NCBI GenBank assembly: GCA_964030785.1
Contig: OZ034968.1
Span: forward strand, 63,189,399 to 63,253,398
Direction of reading: 5' to 3'
DNA length: 64,000 bases
Origin: Siderastrea siderea
Lineage: Eukaryota > Cnidaria > Anthozoa > Scleractinia > Rhizangiidae
Shown piece by piece: positions 33,601 through 44,863 of this stretch; within the stretch, counting starts at the first letter, position 1, and the number at the start of each line of letters is the position of its first letter. A program made the position numbers and the translations under genes. The notes under the pieces are model-generated. The model made no database searches and had not been told where the DNA came from. It was given only the letters and a program-made list of their open reading frames with translations.

Positions 33601-34014
33601 GTAAATTGGTAAACATTCCCCACGTGCAGTATTTAGGATGACTGACAGGTGAATTCCGAAAGAATGAAATAAAACTTTTTCATGTTTCTCTCAAATTGCA
33701 GATTATGTATAGTCCAATATTATCAAATTATTAGTCATTTGCATTCAGGCATCAGTCTATTGCCAGACTAATTAAGGAAATTCCCGAACTTAAGTTTTAT
33801 ATTTTCTTTCGTTTGTCCGTAGTCGCTGTCGAATTGGCGTTGTGCCATTTGTATGCAAATGTATAACAACAAAACAGTTCAATGAATCAAAGCATGCATT
33901 TTTGAGGGACAAATAAATTTATCAATTCTTAGTTTTAAAAAGAAGTTGAAATTTTTATTTTGTAATGTATTGAATTTCTGAGAAAGATTTACCTAAGTTT
34001 GGGTCAATCTGGAA

Positions 34015-34605
34015 TGCGTGACAAAGTGCCCGTGACGTGTCATTCGTCTGATAAATGGCGATAAAATACACCTGAAACTCTCGTTGACAGCGCTTCTGAT
34101 TTTTTAGGTCCCAAACTTCAGTTTTTATATATGTGTAGTGAGGGTAACAGTGAGTTCCTAGAACTATTTTCTTTTCTCATAAACTGCCGCTTTTTAGAGA
34201 AAACGATTTTACAAAAAGTGTGTTTTCGAGCATATTAATATTTTGAAATTTCTTACGTGCAAATAATTTTTCCCGTGAGAAATCAATAAATAGATGTAGA
34301 TGGTCGCTGATAGCCTAGAATGACAGCAAATCTACCTAAATAAAAAAATCCTGAGGTTGGTGTCATTTGCAACGCGACAAAATTTTTTACGCGTTGCCGA
34401 TGTTACGCGTCTGAATTGCAAGGATTTCTGGTCCCTGACGGCCGGCTTTTAGGGGGGTGGTCTGATCTCGAAAACTAAAAGCTGATGGTAAATAAGAACA
34501 TTGCCTTTCATCTTATCTGAATGAAAGTAAAAAACAGGCGAAAGATGAAAGAAATCGGTTGACCCCGATCCGTGGCCTCTGCCCGGTTTTCTCAGACAAT
34601 GGCAC
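34015..34605. repeat. Right terminal inverted repeat
   Basis: Reverse-complement partner of the left arm with scattered substitutions, for example ctttcgcctgttttt against ccttcgcctggtttt. Confidence 0.85.
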
Positions 34606-34712
34606 TGTACATGTAACAAACATAATAACAAACAAAGGAGACTAATGTCGCGCATGCGCACAATTCTATTTGAAATGCCTTGAATTTCCTTCGAAACGCG
34701 GGAAAAGAAGAG

Positions 34713-34782
34713 ATGGCGGCGGTGGTGCTGACAGCTTTGATTTCATTGAATGTTTATCCTGTGTTCTGGGGCAAAGGACGCC
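34713..34782 (+). CDS. Possible first coding exon of a rightward gene
   Basis: ATGGCGGCGG in a strong initiation context, directly after a GC-rich, CpG-containing stretch, encodes MAAVVLTALISLNVYPVFWG, KG and the first base of an Arg codon, then a good donor GTAAGA at 34783. The segment is hydrophobic, like a signal or membrane anchor. Unspliced, it would stop after 27 codons. I could not find the next exon. It lies about 100 bp outside the right end of the TIR element. Confidence 0.3.
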
Positions 34783-34799
34783 GTAAGAATGTATAGTTG

Positions 34800-36700
34800 T
34801 TGAATAACTTCCAAATTTAGGTCATCATCTCAGCTTTTCCGTCAAGATAATTCATCGTGAGGAAAATCGCAGCAAGGGATTGCAAATCTGAGAAATGAGA
34901 CGAGTCAGAAAAGGCGACGGTGAATTGAAAACTCGTGATAAGCAGACGAAAGTTTTGCCTTCCTGTCTTTGTTCTTCATCATCTTAACAGACTTCAACGC
35001 AAGACCAAGTACTGTTTAACAATAAAGTAAGTTGAACGTGAATGGAAATGCGTAATGTTTGTCGCATTGAAGGATAATTTGTGCTTGAAAGGGGCAGTAA
35101 GACAAATTCCTTGACAAGAGGAAGGTAAAAAGTGGCGTCCGCCTCGTAAACTACATGTTTTGGGGTTGTGAATGATTTCTGACGTTAAAAAAACGGAACA
35201 TATAGCCGAGGCAAAAGTAAAAATCGATACGATCAAGGAATTATATGGTTTTTGCTGCTTAAGCGAAAATATTGTGCCCAGACGCAAGCAGTTAACAGCG
35301 CAACTGCAATAGAAAAGCTCAATTTTATTCCAAACAAATATTTTGCTTCAAGTATCCGAGACTTTTGTCGTGGGTTTTGGTACACGAAATCCCTTTTGCT
35401 GGTAACAGTTTATTAATTAAGGAAGCGACTTTTCAAGAAAAGATATTGATAAAACTGGCAGGGCTCAACAGGGAGTCGTCAAGGTGTGTATCACTGTCAA
35501 CGACATACGATGAAAATTACGCTACGGCCGCACCTCAGTCTACTTTGCTTCGTTCATTCATTTGGCTACTTTGATTTCTAAAAACTCCAGCCATGAAACA
35601 GTATGAAATATCGATTCTTATCAGGGGTTTTTTAATTGTATTGCCACGATTTGTAAAAAGGAAACCCAACAAGATGACGCGCCAGCAGAAAACTGTGAAA
35701 AAAATAACTCGAATCTTGTCGCCAGATAGGTGTTGTTTGGGCTATATATCCTACAATAGGGCTTGGTACAGCGATCGCTTTCAACCGAGAATAGAATAAT
35801 AAGGTAAGAATAAGTTAGGCTCAACAGTGTTAACTTTAAAGTGGCAAGGCGTGCGGAAAGGAACGGGGAAAGCGAGGCTACAAGAACATCAAAATAAGTT
35901 CCGTGAGATGAAAGAAACAAGGACAAGAGCTGCAGCTGTTATCAATAAAAGCACGCGGAATGAGAAATTTAAACTTAAAGTGATCGGTACTTCACCAAAA
36001 ACCTACGAATTAGTTATAATACACAAGAAAACTACCCAATTAGTGATGTTCCAGGAACTGTTTAAAGTTTATTAAGGAACAATACATAGAAATTTCACCT
36101 CCATGTCTTTTAAACAGACCTATTCATAATGTGTCGAATTTGCTCTTTACATGTTAAGCTTAAAGTACATTGTGAGTTGTATTATTTTTTATGATTGTAC
36201 ACTGTGTTTAATACTAAACAAGATTCATATAAATACATTTCCAATTAGAAAAGTTTAATTCCAGACATAAAATGTACACATAGCATGTACTAAAAATAGA
36301 AAATATCATGTTTGAAAAGCAGCACACACAGATCTAGAAAGAACAAGTAAATTATTTGTCCTACTCTTTACTTTTCTTGACTTTTAAAAGGAACATAATT
36401 AAAAAATTATTTACCTTTAAAACCCAGCAAAATAACCAGTAACAGTTCTTTTGTGTTTAGTTTACACTGTAAAATTTACCTGTGCTTGAAGTAATGAAAT
36501 ATTTGGTTCTCTTTTATTCAAAAAAAATACACAACCTATCTAGAAGATCACTAAAATTGTAGAAAAGCCACTCTTCTTTTCTTACCTAAAATACTAATAA
36601 CTATATTTGTAACATGAACTCTCAGTATGAAAAAGAACACATGCACATGATTTTGGTTTGTCTTTCTTGGGAATATGTCTGAATTCACACAAAGACCAAC
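34800..36700. other. Gene-poor stretch
   Basis: No recognised product. A plus-strand frame at 35827-36075 (lysine-rich, KARLQEHQNKFREMK) has an acceptor-like tag before it but no other support. Confidence 0.4.
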
Positions 36701-36712
36701 AACTCCAAGCTG

Positions 36713-36752
36713 GCTTGATAGCTCAGTTGGTAAGAGTGCTGCACTGCTATCA

Positions 36753-36783
<31 letters not shown>

Positions 36784-36787
36784 ACAA
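36713..36787 (+). repeat. tRNA-derived SINE with (AAAT)n tail
   Basis: TTGATAGCTCAGTTGGTAAG is an A-box-containing tRNA head. It runs after about 35 nt into (aaat)n. Confidence 0.55.
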
Positions 36788-36839
36788 ACACTTCATTTCA
36801 GTAGGGTGCATAATTACAGTCAAACTGTAGTCTCCCTTA

Positions 36840-37016
36840 TGGCCCTACGAAACATCCAGGTCGAATTGGAATTTGGAAATGTTGGTTTTTATGGAGGGAG
36901 GAAAACCGGAGTACCTGGAGAAAACCCTCGGAGCAAGGACGAGAACCAACAACAAACTCAACCCACACTGGTGGAAGGCGAGTGCTCTCACCACTGCACC
37001 ATCCCTGCTCCCCCAT
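36840..37016 (-). repeat. tRNA-derived SINE, minus strand
   Basis: Read on the minus strand: GGGATGGTGCAGTGGTGAGA head, then GTGGGTTGAGTTTGTTGTTG, then ggttttctccaggtactccg. This wording is familiar from SINEs of marine invertebrates. Confidence 0.65.
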
Positions 37017-37989
37017 TGGGTTTACATGTATATCCCAACCAAGCCTGTATTTTTTCAGACCTTTTTTGCAGTTGCCTAAGTTGCACACACAGCTGCCATG
37101 GTCTTCCATTTTGTTAAACTCCTAATCTGCTAAAATGAAAACCTAGAGTATGTGGGACCAGTTAGGGACTCGTCAGTTTTCTAAAGGAGCAGGGGGAGGG
37201 CAATGAAATGTTATGGACCCAAAATCAATTTTGACCCCTCAGAGGACTGGTTGTTTTGGATGACCATAAGACAAGGCAAGTTCCTTTATTTCCCTTAACA
37301 AACTTAGGAGGACAACAAGGACAAAGTTACAAGTTAAAGTTAAGAGTTGCCAAGTTTTACTTGCCATTTCTAACCACTTGCAATGTATTTTGTGGAGTCA
37401 GCTTCTTGAAAACTTACTGACAAGACAACAACTATGTGAAAATCCTTTGGTTCACAAATGTTCTCTAAGAAATTAAATCAACAGCCCAAACATAAGCTCA
37501 TGAACTTATATTCAAGGTTACTGGGTGCTGGTCTTCTTTAAAATCTCCTCCTGAAAGAAAAGGTTTCAAGACTGGTAAGACTGATGGAAAACTATGATAG
37601 GTGCTAGCTGTGTACATGACCTAAGGCTTCCTGTTGCCATTAAAATTAGACTCCTTTATTTAAAATTTTAAAGGGTAGCTCTTTCAGAAGTCAAGGCATT
37701 TACTACCAATAGGAGCCCTTACAGTGTTAGAGCATAATTATGCATCGTAATTGTCCAATCAGGATAAAGCAAGACATTCCTGGGATAAACCTATTAATAT
37801 TAATCGATTCATAAGTGAAGTGCGAAGTAACGGTCGAGTTGCTTTTTGATGCTTCATGTTGTGTGTGAGAGCGTGTGAATTAAGATACTGATTTTTAGAT
37901 GCTCGCAGACCACTTCACTTAGAACTAATACCAGGATTCTACTGCCCTGAATAAAATTATACAACATAACCACCTTTCTGTCAAAAAAC
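37017..37989. other. No feature recognised
   Basis: AT-rich non-coding DNA between a SINE and a MITE. Confidence 0.5.
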
Positions 37990-37992
37990 TAA

Positions 37993-38379
37993 GGGGCTGT
38001 TCACATGATACCAGAATGAGTTTCATTCCGGAATGAGTTTCGTTCCAGAATGAAGTTCGTACTGCATTCACATGACAAAATCGACCGGCTCAGCTATCTT
38101 GAAAACGACCGTTTTCCTCCATTTTGAAAACGATACGCATGCGCCACTCGCCCCAGACTACATGGTTTGCGTTTTCATCGCGGAAAGGAGTTCGTTTTCA
38201 GTTTACATGATAACAGAACGAAATATCATATTAGAACGAGAATTTCATTCGGATTGAAAACCGGAATGAACTCATTCCGGAATGACTTGTGTGGGGACAA
38301 ACAGATACAGAGAAATATATGGGGATGGAATGAACTCGTTCTGGAATGAAAGTCATTCCGATATCATGTAAACGGCCCC
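37993..38379. mobile_element. PIF/Harbinger-type MITE
   Basis: 387 bp with inverted ends GGGGCTGTTCACATGATACC and (reverse complement) GGGGCCGTTTACATGATATC, flanked by TAA at 37990-37992 and 38380-38382. A 3-bp TWA duplication and GGGGC-type termini are typical of Harbinger. The interior repeats 'attccggaatga' in both orientations. Confidence 0.85.
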
Positions 38380-38389
38380 TAAGGTAGTT

Positions 38390-40780
38390 TTAGATTATGC
38401 AAGGCAAAAATTGATGCCAAAAACACTTTACTGGTGACAAACACAAATCAAATCATACAAAACTGAGTTAATTCCAACAAGGAATCCTTTGGTGTAAATA
38501 AGGCAACAAGAGGCCCATTGGCTAATGAGACAAGACTCTTCCTTTATAAATTTTAACAGCCAAAAAGTCAATGTTTGTAAACATCAAATGTTCTCTTTAT
38601 GTCCTTAAAATTCTTCAAGCAAAATTATTTTGCATTTCCACTTTCACAAATGGCCTTTTGAGTCGTTATAAAAAAAACTTAAACAGTCCATCGGATGACT
38701 ACAGAATGAAAAAACTTCTAAATGAAGATCAAACGGAAAACCGAGCGGGGTCCTTGTAAAAATTATTAGCTGAAAGTGTGAACTGAAATGATATTGTACA
38801 AGTTTATTTTAATGTTATTTTAGCTGAGATAATTCCCGTTTGCCTGCATTGTTAATCAACTAGTGATTAACTGCAGGTCTTCTAAAGTAGTTTCATGGTT
38901 TTTTGCACCTCTTTGACTCTGAGATTACTTGACCGCTGAGTCAGACCGCCACGGCCCCTTCAAACAAGGAAAGTTCACTGATCGATTGATGTGTAGCAAA
39001 AGCTAACAAAAACTTGCAAGGGAACACTAATTTTTAAAATTGTGAGTAGGATAGCTTACCTGCTTCGGTAAAAACGGAAGTTGTAAGACTTCGAATATCC
39101 CTGTCCTTTCAGTCTTTGAATCCCTCCTGATTTTATTATGACATCTAATCTTGTCTCCCTCACTTCATAGAACCATATGTTTTCTTGCGGTGTGAAGGAA
39201 AAATTTTCCTGCTCACAAATGCAAAAGCCCGTGCTAAACACTCGCTTTCCGCTTTAAAATACCTTAAACCAATTTCTTTACGCCACCGAGAAGTTAGAAA
39301 AGCGCCTGGAATTGCCATATGTACCAAAAAGGTTGAGAATAAGTGATCAAGCAATGAAAACTACGTCTTTTACTCAGGACGCCATCTTTGTTTATTTCAC
39401 TGGCGCGCACGTTTCAGGAATCTGGGTACTAGGAAAATGATTAACCAATCAGACAAAAGTCTCCTTTGTTACATGTAACTCGCTGGCTATTGTACCCAGG
39501 CAATCCCCAGGCAAAGAAAAGCGCAAAAGTCCCGGGACTCCCGCATTCGTCTCGCTTAAGGGTATAAATTGCAGATTTTGATCTTACTTAGGGTGCTCAG
39601 GACGGAAAGCAACTATTTTTATCCATACAGGCATCGCTTAGGGTAGAATATGAACGAAAAACTAAAGATTTACAACAATGCTTTTAAAATCAGCATTCTA
39701 TGTCAACATCTTAAGCGCAATTAACATCGCTGTAGCTCTTATTTGGTTGTTTGCTTTAGCATCGGTCAAATAGGGGTCAAATAAAGCCTGAGCCACGCCC
39801 AGATTGGTCTCCTTTAAGGGTTTAACTTTAATTTCCAGAAAAGCATCCCCTTCCCTTCCACATGGGAGTTCCCCCGGAGGGGGAGGGCAAAAGTAAGCAT
39901 TCTGCAAAGGAATATTAAGAAAACATTCTGGCTTAACCTAGCTAATTGCCTTCTCCCCCCCCCCCCCCCCACCCACAACAACAACAACATAAAATGCTTG
40001 CTGGCGGGAGAACTCTGAGAACTTTTCCACGGTCAACCTCACAGGAACAACAACAACAAGAAGACAATGCTTGCTGGTGGGACAACGTTGGTAGCATTGG
40101 ACATAAGGTCTAGGCAGCAGCGAAGATATAGATTTTGTCAGAAAAAACACAACTGTGGGCGGTCTTATACTCCCTCATAAGACCTATACGGGTTTCACCC
40201 CGCCCAACGGGCGGGTGATTTTGGAACTCCTGATCCAAAACGGGGTATCTATATTTAAGACGTTTTCTAGAACAGGGTGTAATATTGCAAACGCATGAAA
40301 GCTTCAAGATATCAGCAGCGATTTTAAATTATATATAGGGGAAAAAATACACGCCTAATTAACTAATGGGGGAAATAACACAACCCCGAAGGTATAAGTC
40401 GAACAAACAAAAAAATAACTTTTCTAAAATGGGTCTTGAAAATTGGTAAATGTCAAGAACTGAGTATTTAAAAAAAATTGCCTATTTCTAGAGCGGGGTA
40501 TCACTTTGAATGTAAAACCCTTCTAAAATGGGGTCTAATTTTGGAGGCCTTGGCATCACACACACACCCAAAACCTACTATCGACGACTTTCGATCGCTC
40601 GTCGCGGCGATCAAGATCGCCGGAAAAATCGCTGTCTTATCAGTCTTGAGATTGGGTCGCCTAGTTTCTCTACGCCTTTTCCCAGGCCTTCACGGTCAAT
40701 CCATTTCTTTTCCGCTCGGACCACGTGAACCGAAACGGTTCGACCGCGACGAAATATAGAGGCCTAGGAACTAGGCAAGG
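38390..40780. other. Gene-poor stretch
   Basis: Contains a poly-C run (about 39954-39970), (ACA)n tracts and duplicated 'aatgcttgctgg' phrases at 39989 and 40065. A minus-strand frame starting near 39322 (MAIPGAFLTSRWRKEIGLRY) with a donor at 39058 could be an exon but is unsupported. Confidence 0.4.
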
Positions 40781-41301
40781 GATTGGGCACGCTGTGAACA
40801 CTGACTGATGTTTCGACAACCTAAGCGGAAGTCGACATCAGAGTTCAGTGAACTTTGAATCATCAGTAGATGGAATTAAGTCTCTGGTCGTTGTTCTGAT
40901 TGGTCGCCTGTCAGTTAAGCTGAGATGTAATTGGCTGCTAAGACTGTAAAACGTGATTAGTGCGTTTCGATCCTTCTTTTGTTAGTCAAAAGTCAAAACC
41001 CGTTGGTATATTGTTTGTAGAATTAGCCAGTTTGTCTATTGTTTGTCTATCTTATTGTTGTTGTCAATAAATCGTTTGTAAGGTACAGGTAGTTGTTGGC
41101 AACGGTTCAGTGATGTTTGTTCCAAGTTAGTAAACCAGCTTTCCAGAGTGATTCGTTGATAGTATTTGGTGCTGTAGGTAACGCATTTGGCAGAGTCCCA
41201 GTCGATTGTGTGGCTTGTTTTTAAATGGTGCTCAGCAGTGTGATTGTTGATATCACCATCTCTAGTCGCTCGTTTGTGTTCAGTCAGTCGGATGTTCAAA
41301 T

Positions 41302-41343
<42 letters not shown>

Positions 41344-41436
41344 TTTAATACTTTTATAGCGCTTTTTACATTTACATATGATCAAAAGCGCTTTACAAAC
41401 TTCAAAAAATCCTCTCTAATACTAAATTACATGATT

Positions 41437-42089
41437 TATAACATAGAGGGCAAAATTACTGATTGCTGATTGGTTGAGACAGGGGGCATTTTTTCTTAAT
41501 TTTCTTTCGGACGAGGGCAAAATTACTAATTCCTGATTGGCCAAGCGCCAAAAATACTCGCATTTGATTGGCTAAGCGCGGGAGCGCGCCATTTGCATTT
41601 TGTAAGCGTCTTGAAACGAAAAGCAGATTTTGAATTGGATTTTGAGTTGTTCATCACAAGAATATAGTTTCAGAGTTTAAATTTAACCGAGTTGGTTGGC
41701 AAAAATGGTATGGAAATCGGGTGATAGTTCGAAGAGAAATTCCAGAAGGTGAACCTGAACGTTTTACGGGAAACAGCAAATGGTTATTTGCTCTAAAACT
41801 AACGAAAACCTTGGTTAATTCAGCGAGCGAGAGGTCGCTTTGCAACTCAGGTAAGCTTAAATAAATTTACTTAGTTTGAGTCTTGAGTGTGAGTTTGTCA
41901 ATGGACTAGAATTATAATTATCTCAAAAGATGAGCATATGCATAAAAGACCGGTTTTTTTTGTTCTGGACGCTGAGTAGCAGTTTAATAAACTGGAGAAT
42001 TGGAGAATTGTTTATTCTGAGTGCCGGCGGCGGATTGTGTTTTGACGTGCAATGAAAAGTAGTCAGAAAATTTTGCCCTCTGTGTTATA
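41437..42089. mobile_element. MITE, 'TAACATAGAGGGCAAAAT' family, copy 1
   Basis: Ends tataacatagagggcaaaat and attttgccctctgtgttata are inverted repeats. The related copy is at 50357-51363, with shared interior phrases such as actcgcatttgattggct and gttggttggcaaaaatg. Confidence 0.8.
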
Positions 42090-42119
42090 AACAAGTAATC
42101 GCATTGAGCCCTCGTATAA

Positions 42120-42240
42120 TTAAGGATAAATTTTCACTTGTATTTTCAAAGTTTTCACAAATTGCCCTCGTCGCTACGCGACTCGGGCAATTTTGTGACA
42201 ACTTTGAAAATACGCGTGAAAATTTATCCTTATTTCTACT
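42120..42240. repeat. Hairpin (about 45-bp arms)
   Basis: aaggataaattttcacttgt and ttttcaaagttttcacaaat against gacaactttgaaaatacgcg and tgaaaatttatcctt. It sits immediately after the MITE, and a degraded counterpart follows MITE copy 2 near 51395-51580. Confidence 0.75.
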
Positions 42241-42969
42241 CGACCTCATGCGATTACATATACTTAAACAAATTGTCTAAAAACTAAATGACTAACTAAA
42301 CTATTTACATTATATTGCATAGGACAGTCAAAGAAAATTGGAATAAGCCATTTTGAATAAATGCGTTTTTAGCATTGTCTTGAAAGTAATTATATTAGTC
42401 TGGTCTCTGATCCCTTTTGGTAGTGCATTCCAGGTTTTGGGGGCAGATGCCCTGAACGATCTATCACCTAATGTGACTTTGTACCGACAAGTCGGATCTT
42501 CAAGGATCAGTCCATTGGACGCTGACCGTAGAGAAAATCTATTGTTTCCCTTGATAGATAGTAGGTTACTTAAATACTGCGGTGTTTTAAAATGAATTGC
42601 CTTGAAAGTTAACAACCCTATTTTATACTGAATCCTATATTCAACTGGGAGCCAATGCAACTTGAACAAAACCGGCGATATGTGATCGCCGATCGGCGAT
42701 ATGTGATCGCCTGTCTCACCGATATAAGTGGCCTGGCAGTCGCAGCACTGGATCTTATAAACTGCTCCCTGTCTGTAGCTCAGTTTTGTAACGTTCGCCA
42801 GTAGCTGTCGTAAAGTAGTGATAGGTTTGTGAGCAACGCAGATGTTGTAGGGTTGTAGGATCCATCTACTGAGGACGATTCACAACGGCACTTGACTCTA
42901 GTGATGACTTCCGTTCAGGTTGTCGAAACGTCAATGTCATCACAAACAGTCCTTCTTAGGACTCACCCA

Positions 42970-43930
42970 AACGATCATATTTTAGCGACCTATTATATGA
43001 CTCCTGGGTTCAAACCATTTACGGAGTAAACAAAGTAGACAATATCGAATAAAGATGTAAATGTAGTTGCTCGGGGTAACCACTACGGTTTTAATGTAAC
43101 GGGGGGGACTCCCTAGGGTGAGGGTCCACAATAGGGTTCTCAGATCCCGCCATTCCGCCTATTTTGTCCTGTTAATCATGCCATCCCGCCCTTCTTTGCG
43201 TCGAAATCCCGATCCCGCTTAAATTTTTAAATAGTTTTCTACTTTCATGATGAAAACCTCACATACCTTTATACAATGGATAGAAGACAAGTAAAGACGT
43301 TTTTATGGTCGATTGTCTCGATACCATCTAAAAATATCACCACTTTAAATGACGTAACAAGTGTTTCGTTTGTGTTATTCTGTTTTAGACCTGTTTTACC
43401 TTTTCTTGTCCAGGTATAAGTAAAAGGTAAAAATTGACAAAGATTGTTTGCTACGATACTCTGCCTACTCTCGGTCCTTCCTTTTTTGGAAGACAACCTT
43501 CTGAGTATGTAAATGAAAGGATGACTTTTTTGGTTCGATTTTGTTCGATTGCTCGGAAGATTACTGAACCAATCGAGCCCGATCGTGCGATTGCGATAAC
43601 TTCGATTTCAGACTGGGTTCGATTACATTCGATTTATACAGTCGACTTAAAAACGTCCCGACCGAGTGTTCCGATACTGTTAGAAAACTTGACTGAATTT
43701 GTGAGAGCTGCCCAAGTTTAATGACGTTGATGAACTGTAATACACTTGGAGCGATGGGCCTTTTTAAAATACTTCAATAAATACTTACTCACTTACAGAA
43801 TCAAATAAAATTTCAATGAAACAAAATCGAGCCGAACGCATACCTTTTTTCGTTTAATTGTAATTAGCGGTATATAGGCGCAAGGCATTGTTGCTAAAAG
43901 TGTTATAATTGCCATATTTTTCAGTTCAGA
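42970..43930. other. No gene recognised
   Basis: Non-coding. The Arg/Ser-type short frames here have no supporting homology I can see. Confidence 0.4.
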
Positions 43931-43937
43931 CATCCAC

Positions 43938-43975
<38 letters not shown>
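43938..43975 (+). pseudogene. 5' half of tRNA-Asn (truncated)
   Basis: GTCTCCGTGGCGCAATCGGT (TAGCGCGTTCGGCTGTTA) is the acceptor, D-arm and anticodon start of an animal tRNA-Asn(GTT). The sequence then diverges. No T arm follows. Confidence 0.7.
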
Positions 43976-44157
43976 TCAGGTGCTTAGTGACCTGGCCTGC
44001 ACTCATGCATGATCAAACTACTGCCTGGTTTGCAGCTTGATCGCAAAAAACTTTGCATGCAGTCTGATTCAGGTGTTGACAAAGTGAGCGACAACTCTGG
44101 TTTGAAATCGAAATTTTATTTAAATATTAACATTATTTCCTTCGTGGAGTAGAGTGG

Positions 44158-44247
44158 TATCCGTGGCGCAATCGGTTAGTGCGTGTGGCTATTACAGGAA
44201 ATCTGTGTAGTACCAAAAGGTTGGTGGTCCGAGCCCACCCGGGGACG
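44158..44247 (+). pseudogene. tRNA-Asn pseudogene with insertion in the anticodon arm
   Basis: Tatccgtggcgcaatcggtt (agtgcgtgtggctattac), then about 18 extra bases, then AAAGGTTGGTGGTCCGAGCC (CACCCGGGGACG). The 3' end is a good tRNA-Asn T arm and acceptor, but the B box has GGTCCGAGCC instead of GGTTCGAGCC, the anticodon is altered and the anticodon stem cannot form. Confidence 0.7.
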
Positions 44248-44863
44248 CTAACTTTTTTTTCTTCCTATCTTCTTGGCCTTAAGATAACTTCTTCTCTCAG
44301 AAAATTGAGTTTTATTTTTGAGAATCGAACGAACATGAATTTATGTTGTGACAATGGAAATGCAAGAAAGCGTGCAATTATTTAACTGCATTTCTGTTGA
44401 AAATCTGAACACGTTTAAAAGTTATGTATACATGGAAAGTTAAGTCCATTGTTTCCTTCCGGTAGAAATATATTTGTTATTTATGTTGGTAATATCACCA
44501 CTTTGTCGCGTAACAAAAAACAACGGAAGTATGGTGGTAATCTTACAAAGAAAAAGTAGGAAATGTCTGTCTCTCATCACTTAATTGCTGGCTCATTTAA
44601 GTCCACGTCGCAGTCGCTGAGGATGTCCTTCCTGAAAAATAAAGAGATAATAGAAAAAAGATCGTGGCAATAATCCGGAAAATTAAAGACCTCTTTATGA
44701 AAAGCTTATTTGGGCATTTTACGATATTTGTTGACCATAAAATTAATTGGCGATTTGGAGATTTAAAGAACATTTTTCGTTCGGGCTACCGCCATTAACA
44801 GGTAAATACACAAATCCTATCCATTAAGGAGAAGAAAGGAGGTAGATATAGTGCTCACCACAA

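Larger units (their letters stand above)
26575..34605. mobile_element. 8.0-kb DNA transposon with ~590-bp TIRs and a DDE-like gene
   Basis: The arms 26575-27164 and 34015-34605 are near-identical inverted repeats starting GTGCCATTGTCTGAGAAAAC. TGTA at 26571-26574 and 34606-34609 fits a 4-bp target duplication, although the flanks are partly palindromic. Inside, a broken minus-strand gene (about 28939-33600) encodes a helix-turn-helix-like segment, a D..D..E core and C-terminal zinc-finger and helical regions. I do not recognise a named superfamily. An inverted segmental duplication of the ACADSB 5' region is the alternative. See findings. Confidence 0.7.
41302..42669 (-). mobile_element. 5'-truncated LINE (CR1/L2-like) inside the Penelope element
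   Basis: 42328-42669 encodes the C terminus of a LINE ORF2: LHWLPVEYRIQYKIGLLTFK, then SLRSASN, GDRSFRASAPKTWNALPKGI and FKTMLKTHLF, with a stop. Downstream on the minus strand is a 3' UTR with GCGCTTTTGATCATATG and an (ATT)n tail at 41302-41342. The 3' UTR is interrupted by a MITE at 41437-42089. Confidence 0.8.
40790..42960 (-). mobile_element. Penelope-like element remnant, split by a LINE
   Basis: The GIY-YIG endonuclease end of a Penelope-like element is in two pieces on the minus strand. 42700-42860 encodes HKPITTLRQLLANVTKLSYR and then GAVYKIQCCDCQATYIGETG; 41036-41299 encodes NIRLTEHKRATRDGDINNHT through ESWFTNLEQTSLNRCQQLPV. Between them lie a LINE fragment and a MITE. The outer sequences near 40805 and 42920 share 'tttcgacaacct..' / 'aggttgtcgaaacgtc', as expected of the repeated ends of such elements. 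Confidence 0.8.

Noticed and set aside
35827..36075. Lysine-rich plus-strand frame
   Set aside because: No recognised domain, no matching donor or partner exon.
39056..39354. Possible exon (MAIPGAFLTSRWRKEIG) with donor gtaagc
   Set aside because: The ATG frame and the frame leading to the donor differ, and no neighbouring exons were found. Not enough support to call.
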